Below the pieces are notes generated by a model. That model did not search any database and was not told the DNA's origin. It saw only the letters and a program-made list of their open reading frames with translations. 64,000 nucleotides of DNA, taken from Paenibacillus sp. PCH8 (GTDB lineage: Bacteria; Bacillota; Bacilli; Paenibacillales; Paenibacillaceae). The stretch lies in assembly GCF_002968835.1 (NCBI RefSeq), contig NZ_PKQK01000004.1:434001-498000 (forward strand), written 5' to 3'. The stretch's first letter is position 1; each line of letters opens with the position of its first letter. The position numbers and the translations under genes are program-made. Shown piece by piece: positions 53,764 to 61,515 of this stretch.

Positions 53764-54891
53764 ATGAAGTTCGAGCAATTACCGACACCGTGCTATGTTG
53801 TTGACGAGGGACTCATTGAGAAAAACCTGAAAATCCTGAACGGTGTTATGCAGCGTACAGGTGCCAAAATCGTGCTTGCTCAAAAGGCATTCTCCATGAC
53901 GGCGATGTATCCGTTAATCGGAGAATACTTGAGCGGTGCCACGGCGAGCGGATTGTATGAAGCTCGCTTGGGTCACGAGGAAATGGGCAAAGAGAATCAT
54001 GTCTTTGCCCCGGCATACCGTGAAGATGAAATAGACGAAATTATTTCGATTAGTGATCATATTATCTTTAACTCTTTTTCGCAGCTTGCGAAATTCAAGG
54101 ATAAGGCGCTTCTGGCTGGTCGCAAGGTCGGCTTGCGTGTTAACCCGGAATGCTCTACCCAGGAGGGACACGAGATCTACGATCCATGTTCTCCAGGTTC
54201 ACGTTTTGGTGCAAAACAAGAGGATTTCCGCGCAGAGCTGCTGGAAGGCGTCTCCGGACTGCATTTCCACACGCTGTGTCAGCAAAACTCCGATGATCTG
54301 GAGACTACGCTGAACGCAGTCGAAGAGAAGTTCGGACAGTGGCTACCACAGATGGAGTGGATCAACTTCGGTGGAGGGCATCACATTACGCGTGAAGATT
54401 ATGATATTCCAAGGCTCGAAGCTTGCATCAAGCGTATGCAGAACAACTATGGCCTGGAAGTGTACTTGGAGCCAGGAGAAGCTGTTGCACTGAACGCTGG
54501 GTATCTGGTGACTTCTGTGCTCGATTTCCATAAAAACGGCATGGACATCGCCATTCTCGACACTTCAGCAACATGCCACATGCCGGATGTGCTGGAAATG
54601 CCATATCGTCCATCGCTTATTGGATCGGGAGAAGCTGGGGAGAAAGCTCATCTGTATCGCCTTGGTGGACAAACCTGTCTGTCCGGTGATGTGATTGGAG
54701 ATTATTCATTCGATCAGCCGTTGCAAGAAGGCGACCGTCTCGTATTCGAGGACATGGCGATCTACTCCATGGTGAAAACCAATACCTTTAACGGTATGCC
54801 ACTGCCTGCGATTGCTGTCAAAAGAATAAACGGCGACTGCGAAGTGGTTCGCGAGTTCGGATACCAGGATTTCAAAATGAGACTGGCATAA
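53764..54891 (+). CDS. nspC: Carboxynorspermidine/carboxyspermidine decarboxylase
   Basis: A 375-residue PLP enzyme of the alanine-racemase fold (fold III) that decarboxylates carboxy(nor)spermidine to (nor)spermidine. The PLP lysine is K41 in IVLAQKAFSM; other family features are LRVNPECSTQEGHEIYDPCSPGSRFG-like substrate loops, HFHTLCQQ, NFGGGHHITR, EPGEAV and GDVIGDYSF. The ATG at 53764 lies one base after the upstream stop, so the pair is coupled. Together they form a complete spermidine-type module independent of S-adenosylmethionine decarboxylase. Confidence 0.94.
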   Translation: MKFEQLPTPCYVVDEGLIEKNLKILNGVMQRTGAKIVLAQKAFSMTAMYPLIGEYLSGATASGLYEARLGHEEMGKENHVFAPAYREDEIDEIISISDHIIFNSFSQLAKFKDKALLAGRKVGLRVNPECSTQEGHEIYDPCSPGSRFGAKQEDFRAELLEGVSGLHFHTLCQQNSDDLETTLNAVEEKFGQWLPQMEWINFGGGHHITREDYDIPRLEACIKRMQNNYGLEVYLEPGEAVALNAGYLVTSVLDFHKNGMDIAILDTSATCHMPDVLEMPYRPSLIGSGEAGEKAHLYRLGGQTCLSGDVIGDYSFDQPLQEGDRLVFEDMAIYSMVKTNTFNGMPLPAIAVKRINGDCEVVREFGYQDFKMRLA

Positions 54892-54938
54892 ATTTCTTCT
54901 ATTATAATAGTAAGCATTTAATTAAGTACAATACAAAG

Positions 54939-54968
54939 AAGGGAACCTGGAGACAGGTTCCCTTTTTA
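54939..54968 (+). terminator. Terminator of the polyamine operon
   Basis: AAGGGAACCTG (54939-54949) and CAGGTTCCCTT (54954-54964) with GAGA loop and TTTTT. Confidence 0.93.
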
Positions 54969-55034
54969 ATGTGCAACGAAGTTTAGCGGTTAGGTTCGAT
55001 GATGTTTAACGGTATTCAGGCGACTTGGCTTCGA

Positions 55035-55814
55035 CTACGATTCATTCTGGGGCTTCGATGCTGCTCTTGCAGCATACGGAAAGATCGGGTCTCTTAGTTC
55101 GAAGTCATAGGTCAACCCATCTACGATACCGACTACTTTCTCACTATCATATAGATCAAGCAAGAATCCCGCCATTTGTTCCGCCGTATGGAACTTGGGT
55201 ACTCTGCCTTCATATTCGAATTGATCCAGATCAAAGGCGCGTTCTGCAAACTCCGTCTCTGTCGCAGCCGGAGCGAGCACTTTTGCTTGCATTGCTGCGT
55301 TCTTGCCTTTTAACTCTTGCGCAAGTCCTTCGGTAAAGGCACTTACATAGAACTTGGTTGCGCAGTAGGTTACGGCATCCGGCACGATCGTATATCCACC
55401 ACCGGATGAAATATTGATGATTTGTGTACCTTCAACCTCTGCATAATCACGTACATATAATGAAGAGAGAATCGTTAGAGCTTCAATATTGAGGTGTAGC
55501 ATCTGTTCGATTTTGGGTAAGTTCTGCTCACCAACCGACGCAAAATTTCCAAATCCGGCGTTGTTAATCCACGTTTCAATGGAATAGTCCTGAAGGCTTT
55601 CATAGAATTCATGTACTTTGGCGGCAATGGACAGATCCACTGTACGAATAACAACGTCCAGATGAGGATCGATTTCAGCTATTCTTAATTTTAAATTTTC
55701 CAACTCATCCGTTCTGCGAGCTGCCAGAATTATATTTTTGCCGCGAGCTGCAAAAGCTAAAGCCGCTTCATATCCAATGCCTGAACTGGCCCCTGTAATG
55801 ACTGTGTATTTCAT
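55035..55814 (-). CDS. SDR-family oxidoreductase, paralogue of the gene at 28625
   Basis: A 259-residue SDR: TGASSGIG, AARRTDE, WINNAGFG and a catalytic YCATK. It matches the 28625-29371 SDR along the whole length, sharing the MKYTVITGASSGIGYE start. The ATG at 55814 follows AGGAGG by 7 bases; the frame extends to 55841 without support. Its promoter has the MerR layout and the merR gene is divergent, so it is almost certainly the target of that regulator. Substrate unknown, perhaps a reactive aldehyde or ketone. Confidence 0.92.
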   Translation of the reverse strand: MKYTVITGASSGIGYEAALAFAARGKNIILAARRTDELENLKLRIAEIDPHLDVVIRTVDLSIAAKVHEFYESLQDYSIETWINNAGFGNFASVGEQNLPKIEQMLHLNIEALTILSSLYVRDYAEVEGTQIINISSGGGYTIVPDAVTYCATKFYVSAFTEGLAQELKGKNAAMQAKVLAPAATETEFAERAFDLDQFEYEGRVPKFHTAEQMAGFLLDLYDSEKVVGIVDGLTYDFELRDPIFPYAARAASKPQNES

Positions 55815-55868
55815 GAAAATTCCTCCTGGATCTGATTTCATTATTTATTGTGATATAACCACGAGTTG

Positions 55869-55899
55869 ATTATACTGATTAGAGCTTACTCTAAGTCAA
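55869..55899 (-). promoter_or_regulatory. MerR-type promoter of the SDR gene
   Basis: On the minus strand TTGACT (55899-55894), 19-bp spacer, TATAAT (55874-55869). The spacer holds TTAGAGTAAGCTCTAA, an inverted repeat around the centre. Same layout as at 3762 and 27259. Confidence 0.85.
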
Positions 55900-55926
55900 G
55901 TAGAAAAATAGAAAGGGAGGTTGACC

Positions 55927-56283
55927 ATGCATACCATCGGTGAAGTTGCAGAATTGCTTGGCATCAGTGCACATACATTACGCTATTATGAGAAGGAAGA
56001 CATTATCATACCACTTCGTGATGCTGGTGGAGACAGGCGTTACAACGAGTCACACTTGAAATGGCTACAATTCGTTATCAAATTGAAAGAGACGCAAATG
56101 CCCATTGCCACAATTAAGAAATATGCATCTTTATTTCAGGAAGGTGAGCATACAGCGGCAGATCGATTGAAGCTACTGGAGGAACATAAAGAATCGATCC
56201 AACATCAGATGCACACGCTCCATACAGCTGATGAGATGCTTGAGCATAAAATCACGGCATATCGTACGTTTATCGGGAAATAA
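55927..56283 (+). CDS. MerR-family regulator
   Basis: A 118-residue protein: MerR winged helix (TIGEVAELLGISAHTLRYYEKEDI, then GGDRRYNESHLKWLQFVIKL) and a coiled-coil tail (ESIQHQMHTLHTADEMLEHK). It is of the AdhR/YyaN type, but there is no Cys at the position seen in the 26723 MerR, so it may sense its signal differently. ATG 55927 is 6 bases after GGGAGG. Divergent from the SDR gene it probably activates. Confidence 0.92.
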   Translation: MHTIGEVAELLGISAHTLRYYEKEDIIIPLRDAGGDRRYNESHLKWLQFVIKLKETQMPIATIKKYASLFQEGEHTAADRLKLLEEHKESIQHQMHTLHTADEMLEHKITAYRTFIGK

Positions 56284-56407
56284 TGTAATCAGATTAATGT
56301 AGCGAATACGATGGATTCACCTAGTACACATATAACGATCTATTGCCAAAACAGTGATTTTTATTATAGACTGTTTTTTGTCGGTTCTTTATCAAGGGGG
56401 AAATGGA

Positions 56408-57286
56408 ATGAGTCAACACAGAAACAGAATACAAAAATCGAACAAGCTGAAGATCCTTTCTAAAGTATTATTGATTATCATTGGCGGTTTTATCACGGCA
56501 TATGGCCTGGAAGCCATATTAATCCCGAATAATGTCTCAGACGGTGGTGTGACAGGTCTGAGTATCGTCGGTTCACAGTTGTTCGGACTACCTCTAGGAA
56601 TGTTAATCGGAATTATTAACATTCCATTTGTGTGGCTCGGATATAAGCAAATAGGTAAAAGCTTCGCGCTTTATTCGGTTATTGGCATTGCCTCACTTGC
56701 AATCAGCACCAGTCTTATGCACCATATACCAACGATTATTGAAGGTGATACGTTGCTGGTTACGGTAGTCGGCGGGATCATTATCGGTTTCGGTATGGGA
56801 CTTGCGCTGCGTAATGGCGGGGCATTGGACGGTATAGATATGTTAGCTGTACTGCTTTCACGAAAAGTCCCTTTTGGTACCAGTGATCTCATCCTGTTCC
56901 TGAACATGTTTGTCTTTATTGTGGTTTCTACCGTATTTGGTTTACAAGGAGCGATCCTCTCAGGACTTGCTTATTTTATTGCTTCCAAAGTAATACATAT
57001 TGTTGAAGAGGGCTTGAGCGGCTCTAAAACGTTCAAAATTATTACGAATCAACCTGAAATCATGGTTGAAACCATTCGGGACAGGCTGGGCCGTGGAGCA
57101 ACCTATACCGAGGCATACGGTGGTTACTCTAATGAACAATTTAAGGAAATCACCTGTGTGATTAACCGGATGGAAGAAAGCAAAATTAAAGATATCATTC
57201 ATGAAATTGACCCAACTGCCTTTATTGTTGTCTACGATGTGGCCGAAGTAAAAGGTGGCAATTTTAAAAAGAAAGATATCCATTAA
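56408..57286 (+). CDS. YitT-family membrane protein (DUF161 and DUF2179 domains)
   Basis: A 292-residue protein with five or six N-terminal helices (ITAYGLEAILIPNNVSDGGVTG signature region, GGIIIGFGMGLALRNGGALDG) and a C-terminal cytoplasmic DUF2179 domain (FKIITNQPEIMVETIRDRLG, GRGATYTEAYGGY). YitT proteins are abundant in spore formers; the molecular function is not established. The ATG at 56408 has AAGGGGG 7 bases upstream. Monocistronic with its own terminator. Confidence 0.92.
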   Translation: MSQHRNRIQKSNKLKILSKVLLIIIGGFITAYGLEAILIPNNVSDGGVTGLSIVGSQLFGLPLGMLIGIINIPFVWLGYKQIGKSFALYSVIGIASLAISTSLMHHIPTIIEGDTLLVTVVGGIIIGFGMGLALRNGGALDGIDMLAVLLSRKVPFGTSDLILFLNMFVFIVVSTVFGLQGAILSGLAYFIASKVIHIVEEGLSGSKTFKIITNQPEIMVETIRDRLGRGATYTEAYGGYSNEQFKEITCVINRMEESKIKDIIHEIDPTAFIVVYDVAEVKGGNFKKKDIH

Positions 57287-57300
57287 TAATGTAACGATAA

Positions 57301-57342
57301 AAAACACGCGGGGGAGAGAATCCATCTCCTGGCGTGTTTTTT
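57301..57342. terminator. Terminator after the YitT gene
   Basis: AAAACACGC (57301-57309) and GCGTGTTTT (57332-57340), extended by an inner GGAGA/TCTCC pairing, followed by TT. Confidence 0.88.
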
Positions 57343-57400
57343 GATATGCATCTGTTTGGTGAACAGGACAAGCTCGCATCGCGATTTGTATACGCGGTAA

Positions 57401-58075
57401 CTAACGCGGTTCTGTAAAAATGGTACTGAAGCTGCTATCTACACCTTCAATAAATAAAGGTACTGCGTACACAACACCGATGTTGGATAGATCCTGATTC
57501 AGATTCATATCCTCAATTACCAGAATAAACTTACCATCTACTCGGTCTTTCCCCAGGATCTTCTGATGAAAAGCAACAGCTTCGTCCTCATGAAGCGAAG
57601 GGCCTGCAGAGATCATATCCATGCCGATGGCACGCAATGAATCAAATATCATGAGGTAACTGGCAGCAGAGGCTGAGAAGCCAGGGTTGTGATGACTATA
57701 ACGAACAGGATCGGATGATCGATATTTGCCAAAACCAGTGCGGATGAGCAGCAAGTCGGCACCAGCGATCTGATGTTCATAAGGCTCCAGATCAGCCTTG
57801 GTGATCAGTTCATCATCCCCTTTGGGAATATCAAGGATTGTTGGATGGGTGAAGATGAAGTAGTCTATTGGAATTTCGCTTAGCTTTTTGCCTTGCGGGT
57901 TGAAATGCCAAGGGCCATCAATATGAGTGCCGTTATGGTTAAGGGATGTGATGATGAACTGATTATACAGATCTCCTTTTTCTATACTGGACTGCTGCTG
58001 GATCTCGACCGGTGGATTATCCTTGTATACGGGAGTATTTGTACTAAGCGGATAGGACAAGAGCATTCGGGTCAT
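57401..58075 (-). CDS. Cyclase-family metal hydrolase (kynurenine formamidase-like)
   Basis: A 224-residue protein with the cyclase/KynB metal motif HNGTHIDGPWH (His47, His51, Asp53, His57) and a later SLHEDEA segment supplying further ligands. Family members hydrolyse N-formylkynurenine, isatin or similar amides. No tryptophan-catabolism gene is nearby, so the substrate remains open. AAGGAG is about 10 bases before the ATG. It converges on the YitT gene. Confidence 0.87.
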   Translation of the reverse strand: MTRMLLSYPLSTNTPVYKDNPPVEIQQQSSIEKGDLYNQFIITSLNHNGTHIDGPWHFNPQGKKLSEIPIDYFIFTHPTILDIPKGDDELITKADLEPYEHQIAGADLLLIRTGFGKYRSSDPVRYSHHNPGFSASAASYLMIFDSLRAIGMDMISAGPSLHEDEAVAFHQKILGKDRVDGKFILVIEDMNLNQDLSNIGVVYAVPLFIEGVDSSFSTIFTEPR

Positions 58076-58174
58076 CTTCCGTACTCTCCTTTGTAATACG
58101 TATAGAAATCTAATCTGAGTTTATTTTATGTATGTGAATCAATTTCATAACTCACTAAAATGGATTTTTTGTAA

Positions 58175-58214
58175 CTAGATATAGACAAAATGAACCGGTT
58201 TGATCTATATCTAG
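58175..58214. repeat. Perfect 11-bp inverted repeat upstream of the cyclase gene
   Basis: CTAGATATAGA (58175-58185) and TCTATATCTAG (58204-58214) are exact complements; a further CAAA/TTTG pair extends the stem around AACCGGTT. There is no T run, so a protein-binding site is more likely than a terminator. Confidence 0.6.
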
Positions 58215-58396
58215 CCTTGATTGAAGCAGCTAAAGGTATTATGAAATTGATTCATGTGCAGAATATTTATGTTTTTCTCATCTTCTAAGATGTATATCGT
58301 CCAATTGTGTACTTGATGCATAAGAATGGCTCTCTTATGGAAAACTTCTGTAGTGCGAACACATTGCATGATTTCATAATATGGGAGGTTAGCGAA

Positions 58397-58585
58397 GTGA
58401 CCAATCAGGACCCGCAAGAGCTTTTGAAGCAAAAACACGAGCTGGATGAGCAAAAAAGACAGTTCACTAATTTTTCTCGAAATATTTCCGGTCATGGTGA
58501 GGTAGAAGCAGGTCAAGAGTTCAGTATTGATCGAGTACCTGATGATCAGAACCGTATGAAATCTGTTGAAAATAAACGTGCATGA
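58397..58585 (+). CDS. Small hypothetical protein
   Basis: A 62-residue charged protein from GTG 58397, 8 bases after GGGAGG; the frame also runs upstream to 58307 without a ribosome site. The sequence VTNQDPQELLKQKHELDEQK followed by RQFTNFSRNI is helical and hydrophilic, with no membrane segment. No family recognised. A terminator follows closely, which supports it being a real gene. Confidence 0.6.
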   Translation: MTNQDPQELLKQKHELDEQKRQFTNFSRNISGHGEVEAGQEFSIDRVPDDQNRMKSVENKRA

Positions 58586-58602
58586 TCTACTAAAGCGATA
58601 AC

Positions 58603-58633
58603 AATAAGCTGATCCTCTCTGGATCGGCTTATT
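58603..58633 (+). terminator. Terminator after the small hypothetical gene
   Basis: AATAAGCTGATCC (58603-58615) and GGATCGGCTTATT (58621-58633) pair over 13 positions with one wobble. Confidence 0.8.
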
Positions 58634-59068
58634 CCTGTCCCAGCTATTCTCCGCCATATGGATGGAATACATGTATTATCCCGTTTAATCAATAGCTCGT
58701 TCGGGTGATTTTTGTATTTTTCACTTAGATGTCAGAAAGAGTTGATCCTTTCTTGAACGTTTGGGGAAGAAGTTGTGTCCATGATTGAATTACTGAAATT
58801 CAAAGATATAATAATTTTAACTATTAGATCTCTTTCAGGGCTTTGGAGTACATATATGTGTGGCGAACCATCACTTGTTCCTTACTTTGTGAAATTTTTC
58901 TCTTTCGAAAACAAAGAAAGCTTCTACTATAAACAGAACATATAACTGGGGAGTTGAGCCTTCTAAACGCGCCTTGAGTGAGATCTACTAGTTGGCAAAC
59001 CATGATACGAAGCCCGAAGTATCAGAGAATTTACGAAAATGAAAACGGCAATTGAAAGGAGAGAGTGA
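58634..59068. other. Non-coding region upstream of cydA
   Basis: About 435 AT-rich bases with no ORF I would call. TTGTGAAATTTTTCTC near 58890 is a poor half-match to a Rex site (TTGTGA-N6-TCACAA), and TATAAA near 58930 could be a -10 box of the cyd operon. The long leader suggests regulation but nothing is certain. Confidence 0.4.
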
Positions 59069-60438
59069 ATGATGGTAGTTGATACGGTGTTGTGGAGTAA
59101 GCTCGTGACAGGCATGACGCTGGCGTTCCACGTTATATTTGCCACGATTGGCGTCGGCATACCATTAATGATTGCGATTGCAGAGTTCATTGGGATTCGC
59201 AAGAACGATCCCCATTACACATTGATGGCGAAGAGGTGGTCAAGAGGGTTTGTCATTTCTGTGGCAGTTGGAGTTGTGACAGGTACGGCGATTTCACTGC
59301 AGTTGGCCCTGGTGTGGCCGAATTTTATGAAACTGGCTGGGAATGTCATTGCACTCCCTCTATTTATGGAAGTGTTCGCATTCTTTTTTGAAGCCATTTT
59401 CCTGGGCATTTATTTGTACACATGGGATCGGTTCAAAAATCCATACATCCACTGGCTTCTAACGATTCCCATTGTCGCAGGGCAGGCATGTCTGCCGTAT
59501 TTATTACGACGGTGAACGGATTCATGAACCAGCCTGGAGGTTTTGTCATGGAAGCAGGCCAATTCACGGCAGTTGATCCGGTGCAAGCGATGCTGAATAC
59601 GGCGACATTCTCCAAGGTGTTTCATGTATTAAGTTCGGCCTATCTGACTGGAGCAGCCCTGTTAGCCGGCATTGCGGCATTTGCAATGCTGAGAAAGGGT
59701 GTGTCCGCATACCACAAAAAAGCTTTAAATCTTATGATGGCAGTTGTTCTGATCTTCGGATTGCTCAACACGTTAGCTGGAGATATATCCGCCAAGTTTT
59801 TGGCTGAGCATCAGCCGGAGAAACTTGCGGCAGCAGAGTGGCATTTTGAGACTGAACGTAGCGCGGATTTGATTTTGCTCGGATGGCTTAATGCGGAGCA
59901 TGAAATTATAGGGGCTCTTCATGTACCGAAACTGCTTAGCTTCCTAGCCTTCGGTGACTTCGATGCAGAGGTGACAGGACTGGAAGAGTTCCCCGAGAAT
60001 GAATGGCCGCCGCTGCTTGTCCACTATCTGTTTGATTTCATGGCCGGAATCGGATTTGCTCTGGTCGCCATTTCGCTCCTGTATTTCTTGTTAGTGTTCT
60101 GGAAAAGGCGAAATGAATTGAACAAATGGATGCTTGGCATCATTGCACTAAGTGCGCCACTTGCTTTTCTTGGTGTTGAACTGGGCTGGTTCTATGCAGA
60201 GATTGGCCGGCAGCCGTGGATTATCCGAGGATATATGCGTGTAGAGGAAGCGGCAACGTCATCACCGAATATCAGGATTTTATTTTTCTTCTTCTTACTC
60301 CTGTACATTGTACTAGGCATCATGTGTGTTGTTGTACTGAGACGCTTGTTCAATAATAATCCAGCAGAAGCCGAGATGGAGAAATGGTTAAAGGAGAAGC
60401 ACAATCAATCTACGGAAAAGGGTGAGTCTTCATCATGA
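59069..60438 (+). pseudogene. cydA: Cytochrome bd menaquinol oxidase subunit I gene with a frameshift
   Basis: Subunit I carries the hemes and quinol site of the bd oxidase. The first frame (ATG 59069, AAGGAGAG upstream) gives TLAFHVIFATIG with the heme-ligand His21, through LALVWPNF and HWLLTIPIVAG, then stops at 59513. From about 59482 a second frame reads AGMSAVFITTVNGFMNQPGG and continues to 60438, including LGVELGWFYAEIGRQPW. One base missing in or near the GGG at 59480-59482 restores a 456-residue CydA. The short Q-loop and GRQPW resemble the YthA/CIO-type branch. Its stop overlaps the cydB start. Confidence 0.88.
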
Positions 60439-61448
60439 GTTACGAGCTGATTGGCATCTCGGTGCTCTGGTTGTTCTTGTACGGTTATCTAATTATAGCC
60501 TCCATTGATTTCGGAGCGGGTTTCTTCGCCTTTTATGCACGCCTGACGAAGCAGGATCACTTGATTAATCGTCTGATTTCCCGTTATTTATCACCCGTAT
60601 GGGAGATCACGAATGTATTTTTTGTCTTTTTCTACATTGGCATTGTCGGATTTTTCCCGGATACGGCCTATTATTATGGCTCCGCATTGCTTGTTCCGGG
60701 AAGCATAGCCGTTATTTTACTTGCTATTCGGGGATCGTTCTATGCCTTTGAAAATTATGGTTCCAAAAACAACATCGTATTTCTATTTTTATACGGGGCT
60801 ACCGGGTTGCTTATTCCAGCTTCATTATCCGTCGCGCTGACGTTATCTGAGGGTGGATTTATTCTGAAACAAGGGGATACCGTCTCTTTGGATTACTGGA
60901 TGCTGCTCACGAATCCGTTATCATGGAGCATCGTTGGATTGGCAATCGTATCCGTGTTGTTCATTAGCGGCACTTTTCTGACATTTTACGCTTCACGGGC
61001 AGAGGACCATTCCGCGCTGAAGCTTATGCGGAACTATGCCTTGTTCTGGAGCACACCGACGATTATTCTCGCGCTGACATCCTTTATTTATTTGGGTCAA
61101 CACAACGAGCGACATTTTCAAAATATGATGGATTTATGGTGGCTGCTTGCACTTTCTGTTGCTTTCTTCATGATTGCCATGTGGCTGCTATATACGGGAC
61201 GCCGCTATGGACTAGCGTTTATAAGTATCATGCTACAATTTTTCTGTGCTTTTTTTGCTTACGGGATTGGGCAATACCCTTATATCCTGGACCCATACAT
61301 CACCATTCAGAGCAGCGCTACCTCGCCAGCGATGGGATTTGCGTTAGTTGTGGTGTTTATCGGTGGACTATGTCTGTTGATCCCTTCTCTAATCCTAGTC
61401 TTCAAACTGTTCCTGTTTGATGCCGATTATGTAAAGGGAAAAAAATAG
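60435..61448 (+). CDS. cydB: Cytochrome bd menaquinol oxidase subunit II
   Basis: A 337-residue subunit with eight or nine helices: YELIGISVLWLFLYGYLIIA, SIDFGAGFF, WEITNVFFVFFYIG and the conserved Arg-Gly region RGSFYAFENYGSKNN. It resembles the YthB branch, matching the YthA-like subunit I. The start overlaps the cydA stop (ATGA). Intact, although subunit I and the assembly transporter subunit CydD are frame-broken in this sequence. Confidence 0.9.
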   Translation: MSYELIGISVLWLFLYGYLIIASIDFGAGFFAFYARLTKQDHLINRLISRYLSPVWEITNVFFVFFYIGIVGFFPDTAYYYGSALLVPGSIAVILLAIRGSFYAFENYGSKNNIVFLFLYGATGLLIPASLSVALTLSEGGFILKQGDTVSLDYWMLLTNPLSWSIVGLAIVSVLFISGTFLTFYASRAEDHSALKLMRNYALFWSTPTIILALTSFIYLGQHNERHFQNMMDLWWLLALSVAFFMIAMWLLYTGRRYGLAFISIMLQFFCAFFAYGIGQYPYILDPYITIQSSATSPAMGFALVVVFIGGLCLLIPSLILVFKLFLFDADYVKGKK

Positions 61449-61515
61449 AGCGAATGTATCCATGAGTCGTGTGAGGGTCAACTTCACACGACTGTATATA
61501 AAGGAGGAGAATTCT

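Noticed and set aside
58880-58900. Rex-box-like TTGTGAAATTTTTCTC upstream of cydA
   Set aside because: Only one half-site matches TTGTGA; the second half departs too far from TCACAA to call a Rex site.
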